The notes below the pieces were generated by a model. It was given only the letters and a program-made list of their open reading frames with translations, searched no databases and was not told the DNA's origin. Positions 56,105 through 64,000 of a stretch of 64,000 bases of DNA are shown here, in pieces. This stretch comes from Sphingobacteriia bacterium (GTDB lineage Bacteria; Bacteroidota; Bacteroidia; Bacteroidales; UBA7960), in contig JAABRR010000002.1 of NCBI GenBank assembly GCA_011390785.1, positions 62,001-126,000 on the forward strand. Direction: 5' to 3'. The first letter of the stretch is position 1, and the number at the start of each line of letters is the position of its first letter. A program made the position numbers and the translations under genes.

Positions 56105-57322
56105 TTATATTGTTAAAAACGAGCCGATTTTTTTTACAGGTAGTAATGAAGCCAGGTAACCTATAACAGATACAGTAAAAAATACAAGAATAAAGTCTGC
56201 AGGATTAATATGAACGGGATATGCGTCAATAATAAATGTTCCTTCTGCCTGTATGGTTATAAGCCCATACCTTATTTGAATAAGGCTTATTATAAGTCCT
56301 AATAATATTCCTGCCAATGCTCCTCCCATGCTAATAAGCATTCCTTCGTAAAGGAAGATTTTTCTGATTGTTTTTATACTACAGCCCATGCTATGCAAAA
56401 TTCCTATGTCTTTTCTTTTTTCCAGAACCAGCATTGTCAGGCTTCCTGTTATATTAAATGCTGCAATAACTATAATAAAACTTAGGATAAAAAAGATAGC
56501 CCATTTCTCAGATCGCATTACCTTATAAAGAAACTCTTCTTGTTGAAATCTGTTTCTTACAATGTATTTTGTACCCAATATTTCATCAATCTGTTTTTGC
56601 ACCTGATTTAGCCTGTAACTTTTATCAACAGATAAGACTATTGCCGTAACATGGCTTTGATTTTCAGTGAGATATCTCAGTAAAGAGATGGGTGCCAGAA
56701 CATATTCCATATCAAATTCTGACTGAACGGCAAAAATTCCGGAAGCATAATTTGCACTTGATGTAAAAGCTTGTGCCGGATTCATTATTGAAAACTGTCC
56801 TCGTCTTGGGATATATATTTTTAATGGATTTAAAAAATCATTTATGTTGGCATTAATCATGTAAGCTACACCCTGACCAAGAATCAGGTTTTCCTGATCG
56901 CCGGTAGTAAGTTCAAAATTACCCTCACGAATCATAGTGTCAATCCCTGTGATATTTTCATAAAAGGAGTCTACGCCTTTTAGTGTTACAATATGTTGTC
57001 GGTCTTTGTAAGTAATTAGAGCTGTTTCTTCTAAAATCTCACCAATATATAATACTCCTGGTATTTTTTTTATTTCATCAATCGGAAAATCAGATGCATC
57101 GAAAGATTTTCCTTCTGCCAGTTTAATTTCCATATCGGGGTTGAAAGAGTTAAACAAAGACAGAATTAATTTTTCAAATCCGTTAAATACAGAAAGTATT
57201 ATAACCAACGCCATTGTTCCAACGCAAACACCTACCATGGCTACTAAAGTAAGCACATTAACAGCTGTTTGCGATTTTTTGGCAAATAAATACCTTTTGG
57301 CTATGTAAAAAGGGAAATTCAA
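56105..57322 (-). CDS. ABC transporter permease, LolC/E-like (FtsX family)
   Basis: A 405-residue inner-membrane permease with the Lol-type N-terminus MNFPFYIAKRYLFAKKSQTAVNVLT and a first membrane segment with VAMVGVCVGTMALVIILSVFNGFEKL. A periplasmic domain (about 50-265) and three C-terminal membrane segments follow, with ALIVIAAFNITGSLTMLVLEKRKDIGILHSMG-like coupling region. LolC/E extract lipoproteins for the outer membrane using LolD. No LolD gene lies next to it here. It is the last gene of an rbfA-methyltransferase-permease run (20 bp gap). Confidence 0.87.
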   Translation of the reverse strand: MNFPFYIAKRYLFAKKSQTAVNVLTLVAMVGVCVGTMALVIILSVFNGFEKLILSLFNSFNPDMEIKLAEGKSFDASDFPIDEIKKIPGVLYIGEILEETALITYKDRQHIVTLKGVDSFYENITGIDTMIREGNFELTTGDQENLILGQGVAYMINANINDFLNPLKIYIPRRGQFSIMNPAQAFTSSANYASGIFAVQSEFDMEYVLAPISLLRYLTENQSHVTAIVLSVDKSYRLNQVQKQIDEILGTKYIVRNRFQQEEFLYKVMRSEKWAIFFILSFIIVIAAFNITGSLTMLVLEKRKDIGILHSMGCSIKTIRKIFLYEGMLISMGGALAGILLGLIISLIQIRYGLITIQAEGTFIIDAYPVHINPADFILVFFTVSVIGYLASLLPVKKIGSFLTI

Positions 57323-57342
57323 ATTTCAGACAATTATAATTT

Positions 57343-58158
57343 TTAGTTTTTATAGGCCTTTACCAGTAAACCCGTACCTGTTTTATTTATACGCCTTACA
57401 TCCAGATAATTCAAAATCATGCAAGCCGGGAATACAACAAGGTAATAAAATGGTAACAGGAAATAAAAAAGTGATGATTTTCCTAATAGTAAAATGGGAT
57501 ACTTCATTGATAATTTCCACGAAATACTACCCAATTTCCCATAGGTATACAAAACTTTAATATTACTAAATCCAGCATGGTTAAGTTTTTCTGTGATTTC
57601 TTTTTTACCATATCCATCCCTAACATGCTCTTCAATAAAAGATTCATCATGCTCGTGTTCAACTCCCGAGCCCCCCAGGTCTGATGGTGTACTGATTATT
57701 AGCATACCTTCTGGTTTTAGTGATTTGAAAAAGTTTTCAAAAACCTGAGTGTCTTCTTCAATATGTTCCATAACATCAACGGATAGTATCAGATTATAAT
57801 AATCTGGCTTTACATATCTGGTAAGATCACCACTAAAAAAGGTGGCTTTATCAGTTCGGTTTTTCTTGAAAAAAGAATTACAATCTTCTACCTGTTCTTC
57901 TTTTAATTCAATTCCCTGTATTTCCCACCAAGGGTTCTTTCTCGAAATATACCAGCTGTATTGTCCAAAGCCAAAGCCTGCATCAAATACTTTGATGTCT
58001 TTTTTTTTCTTGTTTTGATAGAAAAATTCTTTAAGCTGGTAATGAACATGCCAGGCTCTCAATAATAAAAGATCGAGCAAGCGATAAAAGAGTTTTCGAA
58101 GAAAATTATTTTTGCTGAAAACTACTCCTAAACGGGCCTTTATTGGATCATATTTCAT
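57343..58158 (-). CDS. Class I SAM-dependent methyltransferase
   Basis: A 271-residue enzyme with the SAM-binding motif I VFDAGFGFGQYSWY, the acidic end of strand 2 (WEIQGIELKEEQVEDC), motif post-II LILSVDVMEHIEED and LKPEGMLIISTPSD. A hydrophobic segment near 215-240 (SSLFYFLLPFYYLVVFPACMIL) suggests membrane association. The substrate is unknown. Encoded 9 bp downstream of rbfA. Confidence 0.88.
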   Translation of the reverse strand: MKYDPIKARLGVVFSKNNFLRKLFYRLLDLLLLRAWHVHYQLKEFFYQNKKKKDIKVFDAGFGFGQYSWYISRKNPWWEIQGIELKEEQVEDCNSFFKKNRTDKATFFSGDLTRYVKPDYYNLILSVDVMEHIEEDTQVFENFFKSLKPEGMLIISTPSDLGGSGVEHEHDESFIEEHVRDGYGKKEITEKLNHAGFSNIKVLYTYGKLGSISWKLSMKYPILLLGKSSLFYFLLPFYYLVVFPACMILNYLDVRRINKTGTGLLVKAYKN

Positions 58159-58167
58159 AGGATGATC

Positions 58168-58503
58168 TTATTTTTTCAAAAGATTTTCAATATTTTCAAT
58201 ATAGTCAAGGCTATCGTCAATAAAAAATTGCAGTTGAGGGACGATGCGCAACTGGTTTCTCACTCTTAAGCCCAGCTGTTTTCGTATTTCGGAAGTGTGA
58301 ACCTTTACCAGGTGAATGATTTTTTCTGCATCAGCTCCAAATATACTTAAGTAAACTTTAGCAATGGAAAGATCAGGAGTTATTCTAACATTGGTCACGG
58401 TGATCATAGATCGCAGAAATAGATTGGGAGATTCTTTTTGGAAAATTTCTCCCAGGTCTTTTTGCAAAAGTTTATTGATTTTTTTTTGTCTGTTGCTATC
58501 CAT
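58168..58503 (-). CDS. rbfA: 30S ribosome-binding factor A
   Basis: A 111-residue KH-like protein with the family pattern: RQKKINKLLQKDLGEIFQKE, then MITVTNVRITPDLSIAKVYLSIFG and LGLRVRNQLRIVPQLQFFIDDSLDYIENIENLL. It assists late 30S maturation. A promoter-type box lies immediately upstream, so its 5' leader is very short. Confidence 0.94.
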   Translation of the reverse strand: MDSNRQKKINKLLQKDLGEIFQKESPNLFLRSMITVTNVRITPDLSIAKVYLSIFGADAEKIIHLVKVHTSEIRKQLGLRVRNQLRIVPQLQFFIDDSLDYIENIENLLKK

Positions 58504-58519
58504 AAAGCTAATATTTGTG

Positions 58520-58527
58520 CAAATATA
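58520..58527 (-). promoter_or_regulatory. -7 box for rbfA
   Basis: The complement of 58520-58527 is TATATTTG, a perfect TAnnTTTG, 17 nt before the ATG. A transcript from it would begin about 10 nt before the start codon, so rbfA mRNA may be nearly leaderless. Confidence 0.5.
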
Positions 58528-58591
58528 CGCTTATTGGGGCATTTGATCATATAGTAATCAGGTCTTGTTATATTTTTTAAAATATCGATAG

Positions 58592-58599
58592 TAAATTTG
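58592..58599 (+). promoter_or_regulatory. -7 box for fumC
   Basis: TAAATTTG matches TAnnTTTG exactly, about 54 nt before the fumC ATG. The -33 element is not clear. Confidence 0.45.
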
Positions 58600-58652
58600 T
58601 ATCAGGGCAGGTTTCTGTGTAATTTTAACATTCATCTTAAAAACCAGAAAAT

Positions 58653-60035
58653 ATGAAAACACGAACCGAAAAAGATTCGTTGGGTTTAATTCAGGTTCCT
58701 TCTGATAAGTATTGGGGAGCCCAAACACAGCGTTCTTTGCAAAATTTCAAAATAGGTAAAGAAAAAATGCCCGATGAGATCATCGAAGCATTTGCTATTT
58801 TAAAAAAGGCTTGTGCCCTTACCAATGAAAAGCTGGGAGTCTTATCCACCGATATTGTAGGTCCAATCGTACAGGCATGTGATGAGGTTTTAGCTGATAA
58901 TCTTGCCGGAAATTTTCCTCTGGTGGTTTGGCAAACAGGATCAGGAACGCAATCGAATATGAATCTGAACGAAGTAATTGCTAATCGGGCCCATGAGATT
59001 ACAGGCGGTACACTTGATGATGATAAAAAGAAAATCCATCCTAATGACCATGTAAACAAATCTCAATCTTCGAATGACACGTTCCCTGCTGCCATGCATA
59101 TTGCAGCCTATAAAATTGTTGTTGAAAGAACCATCCCAGCATTAACACAGCTAAAAAAATCTCTGCATAGAAAGTCGGATGAATTTTCCGGAATAGTAAA
59201 GATTGGCAGGACACATTTAATGGATGCTACACCACTAACAATGGGGCAGGAGTTTTCAGGGTATGTTTCGCAACTGGAACATGGAATTAAGGCCCTTACC
59301 CATACTCTTGATCATTTGCGTGAACTTGCTCTTGGTGGCACTGCTGTTGGTACTGGGATCAATGCTCCCAAAGGATTTGATGTTGCTGTAGCTTCTGAGA
59401 TAGCTGCTATTACAGGTCTTCCTTTTATAACTGCTCACAATAAGTTTGAAGCACTTTCTGCCCACGATGCTATTGTAGAAACCAGTGGAGCATTAAAGCA
59501 GATTGCCGTTTCTTTGATGAAAATTGCCAATGATATTCGTTTTTTGGGCTCTGGTCCACGATGTGGACTAGGAGAGCTTGCCTTGCCAGCCAACGAACCA
59601 GGTTCTTCTATAATGCCAGGTAAGGTTAATCCTACCCAGTCGGAAGCAATAACCATGGTGGCTGCCCAGGTTATTGGTAACGATACTGCAATAACAGTGG
59701 GTGGAATGAATGGCCATTTCCAGTTGAATGTTTTTAAACCGGTAATGATTTATAATTTATTGCAATCGGCGCGCTTAATCGCTGATGCATCTGATTCATT
59801 CCGTACAAATTGTGTTGAAGGTATTTTACCCATCAGAAAAAACATTACTGCTCACTTAAACAATTCCCTTATGTTGGTTACAGCCCTTAATCCTCATATT
59901 GGTTATGATAATGCAGCAAAAATTGCCAAAAAGGCTCATGAAGAAAACCTTACCCTCAAAGAATCAGCCATAGCCACTGGATTGCTTAGTGCTGAAGAGT
60001 TTGATCAATGGATTGATCCTTCGAAAATGATCTGA
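58653..60035 (+). CDS. fumC: Fumarate hydratase, class II
   Basis: A 460-residue class II fumarase, hydrating fumarate to malate in the TCA or reductive pathway. Signatures: [17 protein letters not shown] near residue 20-35, [36 protein letters not shown], and [16 protein letters not shown] around residue 315-330 (fumarase/aspartase signature). Length equals that of FumC. It is transcribed divergently from rbfA and convergent with the gld operon. Confidence 0.97.
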   Translation: MKTRTEKDSLGLIQVPSDKYWGAQTQRSLQNFKIGKEKMPDEIIEAFAILKKACALTNEKLGVLSTDIVGPIVQACDEVLADNLAGNFPLVVWQTGSGTQSNMNLNEVIANRAHEITGGTLDDDKKKIHPNDHVNKSQSSNDTFPAAMHIAAYKIVVERTIPALTQLKKSLHRKSDEFSGIVKIGRTHLMDATPLTMGQEFSGYVSQLEHGIKALTHTLDHLRELALGGTAVGTGINAPKGFDVAVASEIAAITGLPFITAHNKFEALSAHDAIVETSGALKQIAVSLMKIANDIRFLGSGPRCGLGELALPANEPGSSIMPGKVNPTQSEAITMVAAQVIGNDTAITVGGMNGHFQLNVFKPVMIYNLLQSARLIADASDSFRTNCVEGILPIRKNITAHLNNSLMLVTALNPHIGYDNAAKIAKKAHEENLTLKESAIATGLLSAEEFDQWIDPSKMI

Positions 60036-60066
60036 GATTATTGCTGGGGGGGGCTTTTATAAAGCA

Positions 60067-60104
60067 TAATCGGGGTGTTTTCTCATGAGAAAACACCCCG
60101 ATTA
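60067..60104. terminator. Bidirectional terminator between fumC and gldN
   Basis: A perfect 38-bp palindrome with two 19-nt arms (60067-60085 and 60086-60104), core AATCGGGGTGTTTTCTCA and its complement with no unpaired loop bases. It can serve both convergent genes. Confidence 0.85.
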
Positions 60105-60132
60105 TTTTATAGAATAAGGATTTTAAGTTGTT

Positions 60133-60987
60133 CTAATATTCCCACAGGTCTAATTCATAGTTACGGATTTCTGTTTTTATCTTCTCCGCTTCCAGTAACT
60201 GATCAAGGCCATTTGTTAAATATTCCTGTATAAGTCGGTCGTATACGTTAGATTCTTTGTAGATGTAGCTATTGAACATTCTACGCATAAATAAATCGTC
60301 AAAAGACATTCTCTGAGCGTCATTTTGTCTATTAAAAACTTCAGCATTAACCAGAATATTTCTTGCTTCGGGAAAATAGACCCAAAATAAAGGCTGGTCT
60401 CCAAGACTTTCACCACTCACGGGATCAATTCGCTCTCTTACTGGTGAAACACCCAGGATCCGAACATCTAAGACTGAGCGTTTGGAATCAAAAAACCACT
60501 CTTCTTTAATACGATACTTGGTAACATCTTCCGGATTTAAGGGAATTACGAATGTAGTATCATACTCAGCATAGGGTGGGTCTGGTCTGGTTAATGTTCT
60601 GGTTTCTTCTCTCGCATATTGGTTTCTTATTTCTTCAGGGGTGTAGGTAAGAGTAAATTCATCATCCTGAAATGCCTGAATAGAACCTTCATTAATGGCG
60701 GCCATAAAAACCTGCATAAGACTTTGTCTGTCATCTATGCTTGTATTGGGGAAATAAAATGGCAAGTTGATTTTTTCTCTAAGGTCAATAACCTGCCATA
60801 CCCTTTTAGACCAAAGAACGTCAGCTTCTCTAACATAAGCCAATGGAATAGGCTTTTTCTCTTCAATCCATACTTTATCGTAAAAGCCATCTCTGGGGCT
60901 ACCACCTTCGAGAACCTGGGCTGTTAACGGATTGGCAAACAGTAAAACTGTGAGCGATAACAAAAAGTAACTTTTTAATCTGGTCAT
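60133..60987 (-). CDS. gldN: T9SS/gliding protein GldN (PorN)
   Basis: A 284-residue secreted periplasmic protein. A signal peptide ends near residue 23 (NPLTAQ). Typical GldN/PorN segments are VREADVLWSKRVWQVIDLREKIN, LPFYFPNTSIDDRQSLMQVF, YRIKEEWFFDSKRSVLDVRILGVSP and QPLFWVYFPEARNIL. With GldK it forms the periplasmic ring of the type IX secretion system. It is the last gene of gldK-L-M-N (24 bp after gldM). Confidence 0.95.
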   Translation of the reverse strand: MTRLKSYFLLSLTVLLFANPLTAQVLEGGSPRDGFYDKVWIEEKKPIPLAYVREADVLWSKRVWQVIDLREKINLPFYFPNTSIDDRQSLMQVFMAAINEGSIQAFQDDEFTLTYTPEEIRNQYAREETRTLTRPDPPYAEYDTTFVIPLNPEDVTKYRIKEEWFFDSKRSVLDVRILGVSPVRERIDPVSGESLGDQPLFWVYFPEARNILVNAEVFNRQNDAQRMSFDDLFMRRMFNSYIYKESNVYDRLIQEYLTNGLDQLLEAEKIKTEIRNYELDLWEY

Positions 60988-61011
60988 AATAAAACCTCCA
61001 ATATTTTGTTG

Positions 61012-62598
61012 TTATTGAATTCTGAATACCATAGGCGGAAGATTACGTTGTCTTCCGTCATCTCCTATTGCCTTAATATCCTGAAATGTAAATCTTTGCC
61101 CGCGAGTGGCGCGTCTTATTGCAGTAGTCATATCTTCCGTTTGCACATTAGAATTTGCTCTCCATTCCAGGAAGTCTCCTGCAACAGTTGTATTCATACT
61201 AAACGAAGTAATACGAAAATCCATTTTAAAATCAAAATCTTTCATCCTTGGAATTATAGGAGCACCGGCAAGAATTTCCTTTGAAATGGTTCCTTCAGTT
61301 TGCCCTGCGATTTCGGGATAAGGGTCGGGAACTACCCTTACTCTGAAAGATGCATCGCCCATATTTCTGAGCTGACCATCTAATCTTGCCATAGCTGAAA
61401 TCGTTACATTTTGATTAATATCATGATTTTGGCTAAGTCTTACTATATAACCACCACCTGGTCTTGAAATCAACCGGTTTCCGGTACCGCTTATTCTAGG
61501 TTCGAGAGCACCTGTTGGAATGCCAGGCACAGAAACGGATACCGGATTATCAACACCCATATAAAAAACGTTCATAGCATCTGCACTTACTGTAGCCGCT
61601 GGTTTCTGAACGATAAATTCAATATTGAAGGGCCTTTCTATGGGTCCGTCAGGACCTTTAACTGAAATAGTTCCACTGTACTTCTGCTGTCCTTCTGATG
61701 TAGCGGGGATTCTAATTTTTCCACTTTCCAGAGTTCTTCCTCCGAGTGTAACTATCGGATCCTGTTTTGAGTCATAGGCAGCTACGAGAACATCAGCTTC
61801 AAAATAATCTCCCTGTATAACTATCAAACTTTTAGGAATTACCCTGGCATCAACTTCATCGAAAGTAAATGTTCCCGATCCTATTGATTCAAACAAAGCC
61901 CTGACGACATCGAATTCAGCATTTCTAACTTCGGTTACTAATCTACTTAGATTTGTAGCTGCTGCTACCGGAATCATCCTGTCAAACATAGCAAGTTGCC
62001 ATTCTGCTTCGTTTCCATGGCTATCAGTAAACTTACCTTCTACATCAAGGCCAAGGTTCATATCTGCATACTCTTCAGGCAAAATAGCCAGCATATTTTG
62101 TTTGTATTCGATAATTTTTTCTTTCAGTATAAAAGCTCGTGTATTGGGTCCGCCTGACTCAATAGTTGCTGCATTGCCACCATCAACAGGCTCCATAAGC
62201 CAAAAACGAGATGAAGTGCTATAGTTATCTTTTGCTTGCATATTTAAGAGATACATAGTATCTGCTTCTTCAACGGGTATTTTGTCAACAGCAGCAATCA
62301 TTTCTGCTCTCCAGATTCTTATTTGCTCTGTTAATTCTTTTGTTAATTGCTTCGCCTGCTGTGCTCCATCATAATAGGTCTGCACCCTTTCCGGGTTATT
62401 CCTAAGTTGCTCTTCGAAAGAATTATATAGAAGTTCAATATTCCTTTCAAAGTTCCTGTTTGTCTGTTGCAGGCCCTGGTCAACCAAAACAAAGGCATCA
62501 AGTACAGTTTTTGATACATTCAGGGCCAAAAGGGCCGTGAGTACCAGGTACATCATACCTATCAATTTTTGCCGTGGGGTTTGTTTTCCTCCTGCCAT
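61012..62598 (-). CDS. gldM: T9SS/gliding motor protein GldM (PorM)
   Basis: A 528-residue protein anchored by a single N-terminal membrane segment (about 14-33) in MAGGKQTPRQKLIGMMYLVLTALLAL. A long periplasmic part with extended Ig-like domains follows, ending LPPMVFRIQ. GldM with GldL forms the inner-membrane motor that converts proton flow into T9SS rotation. Family length and N-terminus fit. It follows gldL by 97 bp. Confidence 0.95.
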   Translation of the reverse strand: MAGGKQTPRQKLIGMMYLVLTALLALNVSKTVLDAFVLVDQGLQQTNRNFERNIELLYNSFEEQLRNNPERVQTYYDGAQQAKQLTKELTEQIRIWRAEMIAAVDKIPVEEADTMYLLNMQAKDNYSTSSRFWLMEPVDGGNAATIESGGPNTRAFILKEKIIEYKQNMLAILPEEYADMNLGLDVEGKFTDSHGNEAEWQLAMFDRMIPVAAATNLSRLVTEVRNAEFDVVRALFESIGSGTFTFDEVDARVIPKSLIVIQGDYFEADVLVAAYDSKQDPIVTLGGRTLESGKIRIPATSEGQQKYSGTISVKGPDGPIERPFNIEFIVQKPAATVSADAMNVFYMGVDNPVSVSVPGIPTGALEPRISGTGNRLISRPGGGYIVRLSQNHDINQNVTISAMARLDGQLRNMGDASFRVRVVPDPYPEIAGQTEGTISKEILAGAPIIPRMKDFDFKMDFRITSFSMNTTVAGDFLEWRANSNVQTEDMTTAIRRATRGQRFTFQDIKAIGDDGRQRNLPPMVFRIQ

Positions 62599-62695
62599 AT
62601 AATTTTATCTATGTAGGTTAAAAATTATTCTGAGTTTGCTTAAAGGGCAAAAAAACTAATTCATGCCTGATATTGGTGATTGATAATTTACTTTA

Positions 62696-63766
62696 TTATT
62701 TAGGCGCATTAAAATTCATGGCAGAAAGCATATTTCCGTAAACATTGTTGAGTGCTGTAATATTACGGGTAAGATTATCCATTTGATGCTGGTATTCTTT
62801 AGTGCCCGAAGTGGAAACATTGATATTGTCAACAAAATTTTCAACTGCTTCTTTAATTTTACCTGTTGCCTGATACTGAGCATCAGTTGCCTGAAGTTGA
62901 AGTTCGTAAACAGCGTTAAGAGCTTCTAAATTTTGAGCAGTTTTCATCATTTGCTCAGAGTATCTTTCTCCTTCATTACTTGATTTTTCGAGAGCTTCTA
63001 CTGTTTTTACCAAAAGTTCTGAACTATGACTGTAATTAGCTGCCAGTTCATTGGTATAACCGGTAATATTTTTAATACTATCACTATACTGTTTGGAAAG
63101 ATCAAGTTGTTGGCGTGCATTTTCTGCTGTTTCCCCGTAAGTATCGCTAAGCTGATTCATTGATGAAACAGTATTACGCAAACTGCCGGCATATTCTTCG
63201 GCCAGACTAAGATCGTGCTTCAGATATTCGTTGGTATTTTTATAGGATTGACTTAGCTCCAGTACTGATTGAGAAGCATTTTCCATATTTTGAATATAAC
63301 TCTGCGTTGCTATTGCTGAATTGGAGATGTCTGCCAGTTTGGAAGCATTAGTACTTAAATTTTGTAGGCCGGCACTAAGGTTCTCAATAAGCTCAGGACC
63401 AATATTGGCATCTTCAAGCATTTTATCGAGGTTAGACGAAAGAGCAATTTTCTGCACATTGCCCCCACCGACAAATCCGCCTCCGGAACGTACAAGTTGA
63501 TCTCTTTCTTTTCCAATGGAGCTTTCTTCTGTTTCTATTCCACCCAGTTCAGGGTAAACAAGTGTCCAGTCAGGTTCTTCATGGGGTTTTTCAAAAGCGG
63601 AAAAAAAGAAGATTATAGCTTCAACTGATAATCCTACCACCAACATAGTTCCTGCGTAAGGGTAATGTTGAATCTTAAACATAGCTCCAATAATTACTAC
63701 TGATGCTCCAATACCATAGAGTTTGGACATTAGGTTTTTAAAGGCTTTGGTTTCTGTGAAATTCAT
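62696..63766 (-). CDS. gldL: T9SS/gliding motor protein GldL (PorL)
   Basis: A 356-residue protein with two N-terminal membrane segments in KLYGIGASVVIIGAMFKIQHYPYAG and TMLVVGLSVEAIIFFFSAFEKPHEEPDW, the standard GldL signature including the conserved charged residue region. The remaining ~270 residues are a long coiled-coil-like cytoplasmic domain with repeated SLSQ/NA-rich heptads (for example LSQSYKNTNEYLKHDLSLAEEY), longer than in Flavobacterium GldL. It follows gldK by 82 bp. Confidence 0.94.
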   Translation of the reverse strand: MNFTETKAFKNLMSKLYGIGASVVIIGAMFKIQHYPYAGTMLVVGLSVEAIIFFFSAFEKPHEEPDWTLVYPELGGIETEESSIGKERDQLVRSGGGFVGGGNVQKIALSSNLDKMLEDANIGPELIENLSAGLQNLSTNASKLADISNSAIATQSYIQNMENASQSVLELSQSYKNTNEYLKHDLSLAEEYAGSLRNTVSSMNQLSDTYGETAENARQQLDLSKQYSDSIKNITGYTNELAANYSHSSELLVKTVEALEKSSNEGERYSEQMMKTAQNLEALNAVYELQLQATDAQYQATGKIKEAVENFVDNINVSTSGTKEYQHQMDNLTRNITALNNVYGNMLSAMNFNAPK

Positions 63767-63848
63767 ATGAATACTTTATGAGAGATTACTAACTTAATTA
63801 TCTATGTGAAAAAACCCTGATTAATAAATATTATTGTATAGAAGAATG

Positions 63849-64000
63849 TTAATATACATTTGAAGCACCACTGCCGTCTACTCTGGATCTGCCAGGATAG
63901 GTCTGTACACAGCGGAAGCCAATATATGATTTTGCTGTATCCTGATATTCATAGGCTCTGGTTCCAACCTGTAATGCGAAACCAACATCTTTCCATGAGC
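63849..64000 (-). CDS. gldK: T9SS lipoprotein GldK (PorK), C-terminal end
   Basis: Only the last 50 codons are inside the window; the stop TAA is at 63849-63851. The visible sequence includes WKDVGFALQVGTRAYEYQD and SYIGFRCVQTYPGR, the C-terminal part of a formylglycine-generating-enzyme-like (FGE-sulfatase) fold, as in GldK/PorK. The position directly upstream of gldL makes the assignment secure. The 5' part lies beyond the right edge. Confidence 0.85.
   Translation of the reverse strand, partial: SWKDVGFALQVGTRAYEYQDTAKSYIGFRCVQTYPGRSRVDGSGASNVY

Noticed and set aside
1-64000. Prophage or intact insertion sequence
   Set aside because: I found no integrase, transposase, capsid or terminase gene; the only mobile-like feature is the short palindromic element at 16757-16953.

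Overview
The window reads as a chromosomal segment of a moderately AT-rich member of the Bacteroidota, most likely a Bacteroidales/Marinilabiliales-type anaerobe or facultative anaerobe. The evidence is the gliding/type IX secretion genes gldK-L-M-N at the right end, seven proteins with T9SS C-terminal sorting domains, SusC-like TonB receptors with a carboxypeptidase-like N-terminal domain, Bacteroidota-style -7 boxes (TAnnTTTG) in place of E. coli-type promoters, and weak or absent Shine-Dalgarno sequences. The placement below phylum is an inference.

Layout. 1-6.3 kb (all minus): a partial polytopic membrane protein, then porZ-recO, a hotdog thioesterase, and an unrecognised 512-residue membrane protein with a long leader carrying a perfect 24-bp tandem duplication. 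6.7-11.2 kb (plus): a MacAB-type exporter operon (ATPase, two paralogous permeases, periplasmic adaptor), ended by a strong terminator. 11.3-16.8 kb (plus): a small membrane protein with three HxH motifs, then two TonB-dependent receptors, which looks like a metal-uptake locus. 16.76-16.95 kb: a 197-bp imperfect palindrome that looks like a MITE. 17-23.3 kb: genome maintenance and housekeeping (ssb, mutY, HU, a 29-residue very basic protein, rng, recX, a TPR lipoprotein, crcB). 23.3-25.9 kb (minus): a serine beta-lactamase-like membrane protein and an NAD(P)-binding protein.

25.9-33.7 kb (minus): a run of five envelope genes. Four have thioredoxin-like CxxC motifs (Omp28-type lipoprotein, TlpA-type protein and two T9SS-secreted proteins) and one is a DUF6029-like beta-barrel. 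This is the most system-like unexplained locus here. 33.9-38.4 kb (plus): two T9SS cargo proteins, one a Lys-C-like protease. 38.5-41.2 kb: nrdJ. 41.7-42.8 kb: an FSU-paralog lipoprotein. 42.8-47.3 kb (minus): a sigma-54-type response regulator, a histidine kinase and a TolC protein. This set usually sits beside a MacAB operon, but here the two are about 31 kb apart. 47.5-55.7 kb (minus): two tandem gingipain-family (C25) proteases. 56.1-58.5 kb (minus): rbfA, a methyltransferase and a LolC/E-like permease. 58.7-60.0 kb: fumC. 60.1-64 kb (minus): gldN, gldM, gldL and the 3' end of gldK.

How it fits together: GldKLMN is the core and motor of the T9SS and PorZ is part of its surface attachment complex. 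The C25 proteases, the Lys-C-like protease and the secreted thioredoxin-like proteins are likely cargo. I saw no tRNA, rRNA, CRISPR array or intact insertion sequence.
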